Shown here: piece after piece, positions 1-9,200 of the stretch | Layout: each line of letters starts with the position of its first letter | Position numbering within the stretch: position 1 is the stretch's first letter | Source: Muricomes intestini | GTDB taxonomy: Bacteria; Bacillota; Clostridia; Lachnospirales; Lachnospiraceae | Direction of reading: 5' to 3' | NCBI RefSeq assembly: GCF_004346165.1 | Contig: NZ_SLZZ01000003.1 | Span: forward strand, 62,001-126,000 | Length of the DNA: 64,000 nt | Position numbers and translations under genes: made by a program | The notes under the pieces: generated by a model | The model's input: the letters and a program-made list of their open reading frames with translations, nothing else | Told to the model about the DNA's origin: nothing | Databases searched by the model: none

Positions 1-402
1 ATTCGCATATCTTGCAGTTGTCCCCGTCTGTACAATCACATAGGCCTTTTCCGCCTCCTCATAAAAAGGCAGCCGGTCGATGAAGCCAAACTGGCAGAAC
101 GCATTATCCTGGTCATATTTTTTCAATATTTCGTTGTATGTGTCCCAAATTGCAGGAACAGGCTCTTCAGGAAGATTCCTCATCAATTTGACCGGTTCCT
201 CCACAAAAAAATCCAGTGGAAAGAACTGCATCACCGCTTCCAGGAGCTCCGGTATTTCTACGGTATCCATGCGGATAATTTTCCTGGCATGAGAAGTCCC
301 TGGAAAATTGGCATCTGCCAGAATCATGACATCTGAATGTCCCATATCCATCATATCTTTCATTAATTCAGGGGGAATAATTTTAGGAATATTTTTTAGC
401 AT
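1..402 (-). CDS. fucU: RbsD/FucU-family sugar mutarotase (partial, runs off left edge)
   Basis: Reading leftwards from an ATG at 402, 134 codons stay open to the window edge, so the C-terminus is missing. The protein begins MLKNIPKIIPPELMKDMMDM, followed by GHSDVMILADANFP. This is the characteristic start of the RbsD/FucU family, cytoplasmic enzymes that interconvert the anomers of L-fucose or D-ribose. A ribosome site (AAAGGTGATT) precedes the ATG. It is the last visible gene of the operon cupin - ATPase - permease - binding protein, so it probably converts the imported sugar to the anomer the next enzyme needs. Fucose specificity is a family guess; the neighbours point to a pentose. Confidence 0.8.
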   Translation of the reverse strand, partial: MLKNIPKIIPPELMKDMMDMGHSDVMILADANFPGTSHARKIIRMDTVEIPELLEAVMQFFPLDFFVEEPVKLMRNLPEEPVPAIWDTYNEILKKYDQDNAFCQFGFIDRLPFYEEAEKAYVIVQTGTTARYAN

Positions 403-474
403 CTTAATCACCTTTTCTTTGAAAAAGCACCCCGATAAAGTGCTTGTTTTCTCTATCGAGAGTGCTTCTTTTTT

Positions 475-572
475 ATTTCCGCGAACAACGGGCCAAGCGG
501 AAATGTAAGCATTTCCATTTGGTGACTGCCGCGAGTGTCAAATTCCCCGCAGCTTGCTGTGGGGGATTTGAC
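475..572 (-). repeat. Intergenic palindromic repeat family B, copy 1
   Basis: About 98 bp between the mutarotase and the binding-protein stop codon. On the minus strand it reads a GTCAAA...TTTGAC hairpin around CCACAGCAAGCTGCGG, then CTCGCGGCAGTC, then a second hairpin (GGAAATGC / ACATTTCC), ending in GTTGTTCGCGGAAATAA. The same order of blocks occurs at 54430-54528, and an internally deleted copy at 12037-12083. The repeat abuts the stop codon of the upstream gene. It may act as a transcription attenuator or mRNA stabiliser, or be a non-autonomous mobile element. Confidence 0.75.
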
Positions 573-1543
573 TATTTCAGAAATTCATCTACATTGTCAG
601 ATGTGCATTCTTTAAACGGGATACGTGTATCATACGGAATTTCTTCTCCCTTTGCAGCCTTTACTGCCATTTCTACTGCCGTTGTTCCCTGGCCTTCAGC
701 ATCCTGTACAATAGAAACCCCTGTTTCTCCATTCTTTACCGCCTCAAGTGCATCATCAATGCCATCGACGCCGCCAATTACAATATCATCTCGTCCTGCT
801 GCTTTGCAAGCAGAAAGAGCTCCCATTGCCATATCATCGTTTTCGCAGATAATAGCATTCAGTTTATCACCATATGTTGTAACCCAATCTTCGGCAAGTG
901 TCATTGCTTCATCACGTTTCCAGTTTGCTGTCTGTGTAGCTAATACATTGAAATAATCAAGCATTCCCGCACTCTTGAAACCTTCCATGCGTCCTACCTG
1001 ACCTGCCTGTCCCATAGGTCCTTCAATGATACACACATTAGAGCCCTTCGGCAGGTTATCCATGAACCACTTTGCAAGCATTTCACCGGACTCCTGATCC
1101 GTACAGCCTACAAAACCCGTATAGTCTGTATTAGATACATCTGTGTTGCAGACAATCAGCGGAATTCCTGCTTCCTTTGCCTGGGTCACACAAGGAGAAC
1201 TTCCTTCCATATCCTGAGCATTTAAAATAATTACATCTACTCCCTGGGCAATCATATTTTCTACATCACTTACTTGTTTATTGACATCGCCCTGTGCATC
1301 ATTCATAAGAATCTTAACATCTTCTTTCTTCCCCTCTGCCTCAATGGCGTTAGCAATTCTTTTTACGAATTCATCAGAGTTATCTTTCATTGTGACCCCG
1401 ACCGTAATCTTATCTTTCCCAGAACCGCTGTCACTTTTCTTTTCAGTCTTACTGTCTTTTCCGTCTGCTCCTCCACTGCATCCTACGGTCATTGCTGCTG
1501 CCAGCAGCACTGCAAATATCGTCCCAACCATTCTTTTTTTCAT
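572..1543 (-). CDS. Sugar ABC transporter substrate-binding lipoprotein (RbsB-like)
   Basis: A 323-residue protein with a lipoprotein signal: MKKR, a hydrophobic stretch, then TVGC with the lipidated Cys at position 22. A Ser/Lys/Asp-rich linker follows, then a periplasmic-binding fold of the ribose/galactose type (KITVGVTMKDNSDEFVKRIA; later GFVGCTDQESGEMLAKWF and ICENDDMAMGALSACKAAG). It would capture a sugar outside the membrane and hand it to the permease encoded directly upstream in the same operon. The ligand cannot be read from sequence; the linked mutarotase, L-xylulose kinase and L-xylulose-5-phosphate epimerase suggest a rare pentose. A GGAG site lies about 8 nt before the ATG. Confidence 0.9.
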   Translation of the reverse strand: MKKRMVGTIFAVLLAAAMTVGCSGGADGKDSKTEKKSDSGSGKDKITVGVTMKDNSDEFVKRIANAIEAEGKKEDVKILMNDAQGDVNKQVSDVENMIAQGVDVIILNAQDMEGSSPCVTQAKEAGIPLIVCNTDVSNTDYTGFVGCTDQESGEMLAKWFMDNLPKGSNVCIIEGPMGQAGQVGRMEGFKSAGMLDYFNVLATQTANWKRDEAMTLAEDWVTTYGDKLNAIICENDDMAMGALSACKAAGRDDIVIGGVDGIDDALEAVKNGETGVSIVQDAEGQGTTAVEMAVKAAKGEEIPYDTRIPFKECTSDNVDEFLK

Positions 1544-1617
1544 ACCTTTTTCTCCTTTTTTACTTTTTATTTTTAATACCTTTTGGTATTAAACTTCTCT
1601 CATTTAGCTCCTTATAA

Positions 1618-2565
1618 TTAATCCTGCTTACCTTTTGTCTTCATATCCAAAAATACTGCAAGGATAATAATGATTCCTTTCACAATATTCTGATAGAAAG
1701 AATCAATATTCATCAAATTCATAGAGTTACTTAAAAGACCTAAAATCAAGAACCCAAGAATTGTGCCCCTCAGAGAACCTATTCCTCCGTTCATACTTGT
1801 CCCGCCAATTGCAACTGCAGCAATTGCATCCAATTCGTAACCTTCACCGGCTGTCGGCTGCCCTGAGCTTATACGTGCAGAGAGCATAAGGCCGACAATG
1901 CCACAGCAGAAGCCTGATAACAGATAAACAAGCATTTCTATCTTCTTTGTCTTAACCCCGGAAAGGCGGGCCGCATTTTTATTTCCTCCAATTGCAAATA
2001 TATATCTTCCAAAAGTCGTTGTGTTTAAGATAATGATTCCCAGCATGCAAATGACTAAAAGAATTACAACCAGTGTTGGAATCCCGGCAATCTTTCCCTG
2101 TCCGATAAAGATGAAAGACGGATCTTTAATAATATATGGTTTACCATCCGCATACACCATTGCAAACCCACGTCCTATAGTCATTGTTGCCAGCGTGGCT
2201 ATGAAAGGCTGAAACCCTACATAAGAAACCAAATATCCATTAAGCAGACCAAAAGCCATAGCTGCGGCAACACCAATGATGCATACCAGAAAAGTATTCA
2301 TTTCACCCTCTAGCAGCGAACCACATATAACACTCGTAACTGCAACTAAGGATCCTACAGAGAGATCAATTCCCCCTGTTAAAACAACGAAAGTCATCCC
2401 CACTGCCAAAACTCCATTAATAGAAATTTGTCTCAAAATATTTGTAATATTATTTGTCGTCAGGAATGATTCTGACAAAAAACTCATAACAATGATAATC
2501 AGCAGTACAACTGCCGCCAGCCCAAAATCTCTGACTATTTTTCCAATATCTTTTTTCTGTGTCAT
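1618..2565 (-). CDS. Sugar ABC transporter permease (RbsC-like)
   Basis: A 315-residue hydrophobic protein with about nine predicted membrane segments. It has the family signature VVLTGGIDLSVGSLVA near residue 65 and the conserved late block ELDAIAAVAIGGTSMNGG. This is the CUT2 (BPD_transp_2) permease fold that forms the channel of ribose/xylose-type importers. Its start codon overlaps the stop of the ATPase gene (ATGA, 2562-2565), so the two are translationally coupled. It belongs to the operon that begins with the cupin gene at 5316. Confidence 0.93.
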   Translation of the reverse strand: MTQKKDIGKIVRDFGLAAVVLLIIIVMSFLSESFLTTNNITNILRQISINGVLAVGMTFVVLTGGIDLSVGSLVAVTSVICGSLLEGEMNTFLVCIIGVAAAMAFGLLNGYLVSYVGFQPFIATLATMTIGRGFAMVYADGKPYIIKDPSFIFIGQGKIAGIPTLVVILLVICMLGIIILNTTTFGRYIFAIGGNKNAARLSGVKTKKIEMLVYLLSGFCCGIVGLMLSARISSGQPTAGEGYELDAIAAVAIGGTSMNGGIGSLRGTILGFLILGLLSNSMNLMNIDSFYQNIVKGIIIILAVFLDMKTKGKQD

Positions 2566-4079
2566 TTTTCTTTTCCTCCCAGTGCTAATTTCAAGATCGT
2601 CTGCTGAGAAGCTGCCTCTTCTCCCTCAATTTCCCCTGTAATGTGCCCTCCTGACATAACAACCACACGATTGCTCATGCCAATTAATTCCGGCATTTCT
2701 GAGGAAATCATAATAATCCCTATTCCCTGTTCTGTAAGTTTCACCATGATGTCGTAAATCGCTGCTTTTGCGCCGACATCAATACCTCTGGTCGGTTCAT
2801 CCAGAATCAGCACTTTTGGCTCAGATAAAAGGCATTTCGACAGTACAACTTTCTGTTGGTTACCTCCGGATAGGCTTGATACGGAATCATTAATACTGTT
2901 CATCTTTGTATTCATCTGTTTCGTTATATCACTACATATCTTTTTTTCTTTTGCTTTATTAACAAAAGATGCACGGCTTATTCTATCCATGTTTTGAATA
3001 GAAACATTTTCCTTAATGCTTCTGCATAATAAAAGTCCCATCTCTTTTCTATCTTCAGGTGCCATAATAATATGATTTTGCTTTGCATCTTTTGGATGTT
3101 TAATTATAATTTCCTTACCTTGCATGAAGACTTTTCCAGAATCCAATTTATCATATCCGACAAGAGCTCTCATTACTTCACTTCTGCCTGCGCCCACAAG
3201 TCCTGCCATTCCAACAATTTCCCCTGAACGTACTTTTAAATTTATATCTTCAAACACACCTTTCCGATTAAAGTCTTTCACTTCAAGAAGAACTTCTCCA
3301 ACTTCGGCACTATTCTTAGGGTATCCGCTTCCCAACTCACGCCCGACCATCATATTAATCAGGATCTCCCGTGATGTATTTGCAACTGTCTCACACCCAA
3401 TGAATTTGCCATCACGCAGGACCGAAACTCTGTCCGCCAGCTCGAATACCTCTTCCATTCTATGAGATATGTAAATGATTCCCACCTGATTCTTCTTCAA
3501 TGTATCAATGATTCTATACAGAATTACGGTTTCCTTCTCTGACAGCGAAGAAGTAGGTTCGTCCATAATGATGACTTTTGAATGGTAGGAAATGGCCTTA
3601 ATGATTTCTACCATCTGTATCTGCGCAATATTAAGATCCTTCATCTTCATGTTCGGTGTTATATATTGTGTCAGCTCATATTCTTCAAGCAGTATCTGGG
3701 TTCTTTTATTTAGCTCTTTTTTATCTACGAACGGAAGCCCTTTAACTTTCTTCTGTTCTCTTCCAAGAAACACATTCTCTGACACCGTCATTTCCGGAAT
3801 TGGGCTTAACTCCTGATGTATCATGGAAATTCCAGCCTCCAGTGCATCCTTGGGACTCTTAAAATCACAATCTTTCCCTTCAAAATAAATCTGTCCACTA
3901 TCTTTTGTGTAAATCCCCATGATAATCTTCATCAGTGTAGATTTTCCTGCACCGTTTTCTCCCATCAGTGCATGCACTTCTCCGGGAATAATATTAAGCT
4001 CCACACCATCCAGAACCTTTACCCCTGCAAATGATTTGCTTATGCCACTTGTCCATAAAATATGTTTTTCCTCTGCCAA
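2562..4079 (-). CDS. Sugar ABC transporter ATP-binding protein (RbsA/MglA-like, two ABC domains)
   Basis: A 505-residue tandem ATPase. Domain 1 carries Walker A GENGAGKST and Walker B VIIMDEPTSS. Domain 2 carries the degenerate P-loop GLVGAGRSE, the signature LSGGNQQK and Walker B VLILDEPTRGID. The degenerate second P-loop and the fused two-domain layout are typical of CUT2 importers. It powers the permease at 1618-2565, with which it overlaps by four bases. It lies 25 nt downstream of the cupin gene, so it is probably controlled from the operator-rich region at 5332-5546. Confidence 0.95.
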   Translation of the reverse strand: MAEEKHILWTSGISKSFAGVKVLDGVELNIIPGEVHALMGENGAGKSTLMKIIMGIYTKDSGQIYFEGKDCDFKSPKDALEAGISMIHQELSPIPEMTVSENVFLGREQKKVKGLPFVDKKELNKRTQILLEEYELTQYITPNMKMKDLNIAQIQMVEIIKAISYHSKVIIMDEPTSSLSEKETVILYRIIDTLKKNQVGIIYISHRMEEVFELADRVSVLRDGKFIGCETVANTSREILINMMVGRELGSGYPKNSAEVGEVLLEVKDFNRKGVFEDINLKVRSGEIVGMAGLVGAGRSEVMRALVGYDKLDSGKVFMQGKEIIIKHPKDAKQNHIIMAPEDRKEMGLLLCRSIKENVSIQNMDRISRASFVNKAKEKKICSDITKQMNTKMNSINDSVSSLSGGNQQKVVLSKCLLSEPKVLILDEPTRGIDVGAKAAIYDIMVKLTEQGIGIIMISSEMPELIGMSNRVVVMSGGHITGEIEGEEAASQQTILKLALGGKEK

Positions 4080-4104
4080 GTGTCTTCTCCTCCCTTACCA
4101 CGTA

Positions 4105-5316
4105 TTATTGAATTTTCAGCTCCGGGTTCTCTGAAAAATGCTTCAGAATCACAATTGGATCTGTTGATGATGGATTTGTAATCTTAACGCCAGCTTTTGC
4201 CGCATCTTCGGTCACAAAATATTCATCATGTGTCAGTTCGCCATAGTGAATTAATGCCGGGGATTCAATCTGCCACTTTCCAAATGTCCCATGTCCTTCC
4301 AGACAAATCAAGCCATAGGGTGCTGCATCCTTAATTGTAACATTCCTTCCCGGAAGAATCGTCAGACGCTTCGCACATACAGCAGAACTCTTATAGCAAA
4401 TCCATTCCTCAAGATACCCATCGGTGATCATGTCTTCGACGGGTCTTACCGGGACCGGCTTCATAAAGTGCTTTTTGTGGAAATTTGGATCTATGTTTTT
4501 CTCCCAGTCTATTACATCCAAAAGATATTCATAATTTCCTACTTCTTCCTTCGGACAGTTCTTCCACAATAAATCTGTTTCCACAATCTGTCCATTTAAT
4601 AAAACAGACTGATACATTGCATAAACATCGGAGGCAAACTGTGGTTCGTATGTACAAAGGCTCCCAGGTGCATGCATAACTCCAGGCGGTACATCGAATC
4701 CTGTATCGAGCTGTAATTTATATGCCATTGAAAGTCCAAGAATATTATTATCGCCTTTTGGAAAGTTTTTTAATGCCTTTAATACCTCTTCCTTGGTTGT
4801 CTCTGGGTTAAAGCCGAAAAAAGTAAACGGAAACTCTCCTCCATGATTATTTAGCTGTGAGGGGAAGAAATACATTTCTGGTTTTCCTGCCTCTCCAATA
4901 CGCCCGGCATGTTCATCACGGTGATGGATATGATGAGGAAGAGGGCCTGCGTTATCAAAAAATTTTGAAAACATTGCCCAGCGGTGATATTTGTTCCACA
5001 ATGTTTCCCCAATCACTTCCGCCCCCAGTTCATCAACCGCATCTCTTAGCAGGAGCTTTTCTTTTCCTTCCTCATCCACCACCACATAGCTCAATCCTTC
5101 ATCCTCCGGTGTATCTGCTCCGTTTTCTGCCCATGTGGTTGAAGAGAACCATCTCTCATCAATTCCTCCCCGTTTACCCAGGATAAAATAGTCATCTGGA
5201 TGAAGTTTAATTCTTTTACCAGGACGGCAAAAAGAACGGGGAACCCATGTTGGTGCCAGCCTTAAAATACCCTTTCCTTCTGTCATTGCTTTTTCTGCAA
5301 GGTTTTTCTTTTCCAT
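4105..5316 (-). CDS. Cupin-fold protein, possible sugar isomerase of the pentose operon
   Basis: A 403-residue protein with a His/Glu cluster typical of a cupin metal site, PHHIHHRDEHAG at about residues 127-138, and a later block VPPGVMHAPGSLCTYEPQ. The length and the two-part cupin appearance recall phosphomannose-isomerase-like and D-lyxose-isomerase-like proteins, but I cannot assign a known activity. It is the first gene of the transporter operon, directly behind two LacI-type operators. The pathway encoded nearby (L-xylulose kinase, L-xylulose-5-P 3-epimerase) lacks an aldose-ketose isomerase, so this protein is a reasonable candidate. That role is inference. A strong ribosome site (AAGGAGG) precedes the ATG. 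Confidence 0.6.
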   Translation of the reverse strand: MEKKNLAEKAMTEGKGILRLAPTWVPRSFCRPGKRIKLHPDDYFILGKRGGIDERWFSSTTWAENGADTPEDEGLSYVVVDEEGKEKLLLRDAVDELGAEVIGETLWNKYHRWAMFSKFFDNAGPLPHHIHHRDEHAGRIGEAGKPEMYFFPSQLNNHGGEFPFTFFGFNPETTKEEVLKALKNFPKGDNNILGLSMAYKLQLDTGFDVPPGVMHAPGSLCTYEPQFASDVYAMYQSVLLNGQIVETDLLWKNCPKEEVGNYEYLLDVIDWEKNIDPNFHKKHFMKPVPVRPVEDMITDGYLEEWICYKSSAVCAKRLTILPGRNVTIKDAAPYGLICLEGHGTFGKWQIESPALIHYGELTHDEYFVTEDAAKAGVKITNPSSTDPIVILKHFSENPELKIQ

Positions 5317-5331
5317 TTCATGTCCTCCTTG

Positions 5332-5371
5332 GAAAAACGTTTTTCTATAAAGCTAAAAAAAAACGTTTTTA
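5332..5371. promoter_or_regulatory. Two LacI-type operators upstream of the cupin-transporter operon
   Basis: GAAAAACGTTTTTC (5332-5345) is a perfect 14-bp palindrome centred on CG. A second, AAAAAACGTTTTTA, follows at about 5357-5371. The central-CG palindrome is the classic operator shape for LacI-family repressors, and the adjacent gene at 5665-6750 encodes one. The first site abuts the ribosome site of the cupin gene, so a bound repressor would block elongation or initiation. Related sites lie at 5533-5546 and 9201-9216. Confidence 0.75.
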
Positions 5372-5532
5372 TTTTGTTGTGTTTTCCCTATGCACTGTAT
5401 CTTATTCTTCATATCAGAATTTGTCAATAATTTTATTATATATTTTTTATTTTTGTAAAATATATAATATAATACTTTGCTTTTTTGTGCATTATTAACA
5501 ATCATCTTTTTTCCTTATTTTTCCCAATATCA

Positions 5533-5546
5533 GAAAAACGTTTTTA
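5533..5546. promoter_or_regulatory. LacI-type operator, third copy
   Basis: GAAAAACGTTTTTA is the same centre-CG palindrome as the two sites near 5332-5371. It lies about 190 bp further upstream of the cupin gene. The spacing would allow looping between operators. The rest of 5372-5580 is AT-rich with no recognisable gene. Confidence 0.65.
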
Positions 5547-5583
5547 TCCTCTTAGAATTATAGTTAAAGGATTTTGTTTACAG

Positions 5584-5618
5584 TAAAAAAACACTGTCCC
5601 TCATCAGAAGTACAGTGT
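5584..5618 (-). terminator. Rho-independent terminator after the LacI regulator gene
   Basis: On the minus strand ACACTGT and ACAGTGT form a 7-bp stem around a 14-nt loop, followed directly by seven T. It lies about 47 nt beyond the stop of the lacI-type gene and would end the lyxK-ulaE-lacI transcript before the operators of the next operon. Confidence 0.75.
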
Positions 5619-5664
5619 CATCATATATGATTATTCCAGTGTATTCAATTTTCGTAAAATATGC

Positions 5665-6750
5665 CTACCAGTCAGACAGTATCCAGTCTTCCGGTGCATC
5701 CATTACTGTCGATTTTCGAATAACCAGACGACTTTCCATTTTGATCCCTACAGGTTTCCTCCCATTTTCGAGCTCAACATTCTCGATTTGTTCCAGCAAC
5801 AACTCCGCTGCCTTTTTGCCGGCATGATATTTTCGGATATGAATTGTAGATATCGCGGGTTCAACTACACTTGATATGAAAACGTCATCATATCCTATGA
5901 CCTTTATTTCCTCTGGTACCTTTTTCCCATACTCTTTCAAAAGCTTCAATGCCCCGACAGCCATCTGATCATTAGCACAGAACACCCCATCCAAATCCGG
6001 AACATTATCCAGCAGCTGTTTCATAGCCTTATAGCCGCTGCGGTGAGAGTAATCTCCCTGTATAATCATTTCTTCAATATTGTCATCCAACCCTTTTTCT
6101 TTTAAAACATCGCGGTAACCGTCCACACGTTCTAATGCTATCTCTAAGTTAGCAGGTCCTTTAATATGGCCAATTTTTCTGCATCCGCAATCTATCAAAT
6201 GGAGAACTGCTCTGCGGGCATTTTCGTAACTGCTAAAGTAAACCGAGTCTATCCCAAATTCACTTAAATTTCGCTCCACGCTCACGAGCGGAATCCTCTT
6301 TGATTCCTGAGCCATATTGAGCAACATACTACAATATCTTTTTCTCATCTCCGTGGGCACGAGTGTTACAAAAATAACACCGTCCACACGGCTTGAAAGT
6401 AAGTTTTTAAAAGCTTTCTTTTCCCGGTCCAGAGCCTGAGTATCCCCGTATTCCCCAGCCACATCACATACCAGCATCTGATATCCGGCGGCTTCCAAGA
6501 CAGAAGACACCCCTTTAATGATGTAAGGATAAAACACACCGCACATGTCTTCAGTGATAATTCCTATAATGCCTGATTTATTGCTCTTCATACTGCGTGC
6601 AATTGGATCCACCTCATACCCCAGCTCTTCAATTGCTGCCTCTACTCTTCTCACAAGTCCGGGACTTACATATTTCGTCTTATTCAGTACATGGGATACA
6701 GTTGATATCGAAACCCCCGCATGCCTTGCCACATCTTTAATATTGCTCAT
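5665..6750 (-). CDS. LacI/GalR-family transcriptional repressor
   Basis: A 361-residue regulator. Residues 1-25 form the LacI helix-turn-helix and hinge (MSNIKDVARHAGVSISTVSH), followed by a periplasmic-binding-like effector domain (KSGIIGIITEDMCGVFYPYI; later GVFCANDQMAVGALKLLKEY). It is the third gene of an operon with the UlaE-like epimerase and LyxK-like kinase. Four similar palindromic operators lie before both transcription units of this locus, so it probably represses both and releases when the pathway sugar or a phosphorylated intermediate is present. The effector is unknown. Confidence 0.93.
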   Translation of the reverse strand: MSNIKDVARHAGVSISTVSHVLNKTKYVSPGLVRRVEAAIEELGYEVDPIARSMKSNKSGIIGIITEDMCGVFYPYIIKGVSSVLEAAGYQMLVCDVAGEYGDTQALDREKKAFKNLLSSRVDGVIFVTLVPTEMRKRYCSMLLNMAQESKRIPLVSVERNLSEFGIDSVYFSSYENARRAVLHLIDCGCRKIGHIKGPANLEIALERVDGYRDVLKEKGLDDNIEEMIIQGDYSHRSGYKAMKQLLDNVPDLDGVFCANDQMAVGALKLLKEYGKKVPEEIKVIGYDDVFISSVVEPAISTIHIRKYHAGKKAAELLLEQIENVELENGRKPVGIKMESRLVIRKSTVMDAPEDWILSDW

Positions 6751-6769
6751 TCATTCCACCTGTTATCAT

Positions 6770-7609
6770 TTACTGTTTGTCTAAGATCGACCTCATTTTA
6801 CTATTAGACTCCATCAAATCATTTTCCCAGTTCTCATCCCCCAAATACCAGAATTCGGTCACATATTTGCGGATTCCCATTTTCCATGCCTTGTTTATGA
6901 TTGTATCAAACTGCACATGCCCCTGTCCATACATCATATTTCTGAAAATCCCAGGATTTGTCTCTTTTAAATGCATCGCAACCATATGACCTCTGCCTAT
7001 TTCAATATCATCCAACACATCTTTTCCGGATTCCACTGCTGCATTTGTAATATTTCCACAATCGGGATATACATTCAAATATGGTGACTCATTTTCTTTT
7101 ACATAAGTCATTGCTTTCTCTACTGTATTCATAAATTTTGTTTCCATAGTTTCGAATCCCATCACAATTCCCAGACTGGAGGCCATATGTACTGCTCTGT
7201 TAAGATTCCTGCGGAACCGTTCTCTTGTCTCTTTGCTTCCTTTTTCGTAATACACATCATATCCCGCAAGCTGGATAATACGGATTCCCAGATCATCTGC
7301 AAACTGCAGAGCTTTTTCCATAATCTCCATTCCGCGGCCAATTTTCTGTTCATCATTACTACCCAAAGGATATTTTCTATGTCCGCTTAAACACATTGTA
7401 CGAATTGGAATTCCAGTTTCATACATCATTTTTATTAACTCCAGGCGTTCTTCTTTTGACCAGTCAAGTCGTGCCAGCTTTTCATCTGTCTCGTCAATGC
7501 TGATTTCAATAAAATCATATCCTGCCTTTTTAGCCGCCTCCATTTTTTCTTTCCAGGTCAATGAAGAGGGCATTGCTTTTTCATAAAGACCTATCGTATA
7601 TCTTTTCAC
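6770..7609 (-). CDS. ulaE: L-ribulose/L-xylulose-5-phosphate 3-epimerase (UlaE/SgbU type)
   Basis: A 279-residue TIM-barrel sugar-phosphate epimerase. The pattern GLYEKAMP, FIEISIDETDEKLARLDWS, MCLSGHRKYPLGS, IQLAGYDVYYE and YPDCGNI follows E. coli UlaE closely over the whole length. The known reaction converts L-xylulose 5-phosphate to L-ribulose 5-phosphate in ascorbate and L-lyxose/L-xylulose breakdown. It lies between the LyxK-like kinase (upstream) and the LacI regulator (downstream), fitting kinase product to epimerase substrate. The next enzyme, an L-ribulose-5-phosphate 4-epimerase, is not seen in this locus and may be elsewhere. Confidence 0.88.
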   Translation of the reverse strand: MKRYTIGLYEKAMPSSLTWKEKMEAAKKAGYDFIEISIDETDEKLARLDWSKEERLELIKMMYETGIPIRTMCLSGHRKYPLGSNDEQKIGRGMEIMEKALQFADDLGIRIIQLAGYDVYYEKGSKETRERFRRNLNRAVHMASSLGIVMGFETMETKFMNTVEKAMTYVKENESPYLNVYPDCGNITNAAVESGKDVLDDIEIGRGHMVAMHLKETNPGIFRNMMYGQGHVQFDTIINKAWKMGIRKYVTEFWYLGDENWENDLMESNSKMRSILDKQ

Positions 7610-7665
7610 AAATTTTTTCTCCCTTCAGGGTATGTAACAGTTCACCTGTTTTTACTAAGCAAACC

Positions 7666-9180
7666 CTAATTTTTAAAATATTTCCACACAGAGCTCAGGC
7701 TGTCTATTACTGCTCTATAGCGTTTATACTTTTCTTCATAAATTCCTGCATATTCTTTTCTAGGATAGACAGTCCTGCTGATTTTTACAGTTCTTTCAAC
7801 TGCGGCTTTATAATCAGAATAAATTCCTGCACTAATTCCCGCCGCCATCGCTGCCCCTTGCGCACCTAATTCCTTATCCTCAATCACATCCACAGGAATC
7901 TGAAGCACATCCGCGAAAATCTGTACCCAGACAGCTGAATTCACCGCACCGCCGGAAAGCCGGATTGATTTCGGCTTTTCACGGTTCACAAGCAGTTTTT
8001 TTACATGGGTATAGTGTGAAAATACAATTCCTTCATACACCGCACGCAGCATATGATGTTTATTGTGATAGGCTGTCAAACCAACAAATGACCCCTTGGC
8101 CAGTGCATCTTCATTGGAGCCGTTTAGAAAAGGCAGAAAAATAATATTATTATCCTGAGGTTCAATTTCCTCCACCCATTTATTTGTAATATCATAGATT
8201 AATCCGCCCTTTTCTTTCTCTTTTGCCTTTTCATAGGACATTAGATTACGGATGAACCATTCCATGTTTCCTGCAGAGGTAGGACTGCTTTCTTCTACAA
8301 GATAGTACCCCGGAATGCAAAACATAGAATTCAGTGCAACTGTGCCATTCGTAACCGGAGTCCGCCTAATAAACTCATTAATGCTCCACGTTCCTGCAAC
8401 CATACACATCTGCTCTTCATCCGACAGCCCCGAGGCAATTCCACAGGCATTTACATCGAACATTCCTGCTGCAACAGGAATACCTTCCGGCAGCTTCGTT
8501 TCTTCGGCAGCCTCTCTCGTGACATAGCCACATATGTCAGAAGAATTTCTCAAAGGAGGTAGTTTCTCATAAATGTCTTCCAGTCCAAAGTATCCAAGTA
8601 ATTCCTTGTCATAAGTGTGTGTTGTCAAATTGACAAGATTTGCACCTGAAAAGTCTGTATATTCAGCATACGCTTCTCCTGTCATCATATAGCGGATGTA
8701 ATCCTTGACAGCAAAAATATACTTTGTATTCTCCAATACTTCCGGTTCATTATCTTTAAACCATGCCAGGATACTCACCGGCTGACATGCAAGAATATCC
8801 TGAAAAGATTTCTGGTATACTTTTTCCTTCGTCCCGTCCTTTTCCCATCTCTCTACATACTCCCATGCGCGTGCATCCGTGGAAATAATCCCGTGATAAG
8901 AAGGTTTTTTGTCTTTTCCGACCATATATAAACCTTTTCCATGTCCGGAGAAAGATACTCCTGCAATATCTGCCGGATTTATCTCACTTTTTTCAATTGA
9001 TTTTCTGACTGCTTCTGCATTTACTTTCCACAACTCATCCATATCGCGTTCCGTATAACCCGACTTAGGAGTAATGGTCACAGTTGGTACACTGGCAACA
9101 GAAATCTGCCTGCCCTCCTCATCAAAAATTGCAGCCTTAGAAAAAGTACCGCCATTATCGATTCCAACCAAATAATTCAT
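7666..9180 (-). CDS. lyxK: FGGY-family carbohydrate kinase, L-xylulokinase-like
   Basis: A 504-residue kinase of the FGGY family. The N-terminal phosphate loop GIDNGGTFSKAA, the block SGHGKGLYMVGKDKKP, AAGMFDVNACGIASG and the late ATP-site motif RLSGGAVNSAVW are all present. The segments around residues 45-120 resemble E. coli LyxK more than XylB, GlpK or RhaB. It would phosphorylate L-xylulose (or a related ketopentose) to feed the adjacent epimerase. It is the first gene of the lyxK-ulaE-lacI operon and has an operator 21 bp before its start. Exact substrate is an inference. Confidence 0.82.
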   Translation of the reverse strand: MNYLVGIDNGGTFSKAAIFDEEGRQISVASVPTVTITPKSGYTERDMDELWKVNAEAVRKSIEKSEINPADIAGVSFSGHGKGLYMVGKDKKPSYHGIISTDARAWEYVERWEKDGTKEKVYQKSFQDILACQPVSILAWFKDNEPEVLENTKYIFAVKDYIRYMMTGEAYAEYTDFSGANLVNLTTHTYDKELLGYFGLEDIYEKLPPLRNSSDICGYVTREAAEETKLPEGIPVAAGMFDVNACGIASGLSDEEQMCMVAGTWSINEFIRRTPVTNGTVALNSMFCIPGYYLVEESSPTSAGNMEWFIRNLMSYEKAKEKEKGGLIYDITNKWVEEIEPQDNNIIFLPFLNGSNEDALAKGSFVGLTAYHNKHHMLRAVYEGIVFSHYTHVKKLLVNREKPKSIRLSGGAVNSAVWVQIFADVLQIPVDVIEDKELGAQGAAMAAGISAGIYSDYKAAVERTVKISRTVYPRKEYAGIYEEKYKRYRAVIDSLSSVWKYFKN

Positions 9181-9200
9181 TCTCTCTGCCTCCTCACTGA

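Noticed and set aside
444-956. Plus-strand frame of 170 codons over the family B repeat and binding-protein gene
   Set aside because: Antisense shadow of a clear lipoprotein gene; Ser/Pro-rich composition of a reverse frame and no family resemblance.
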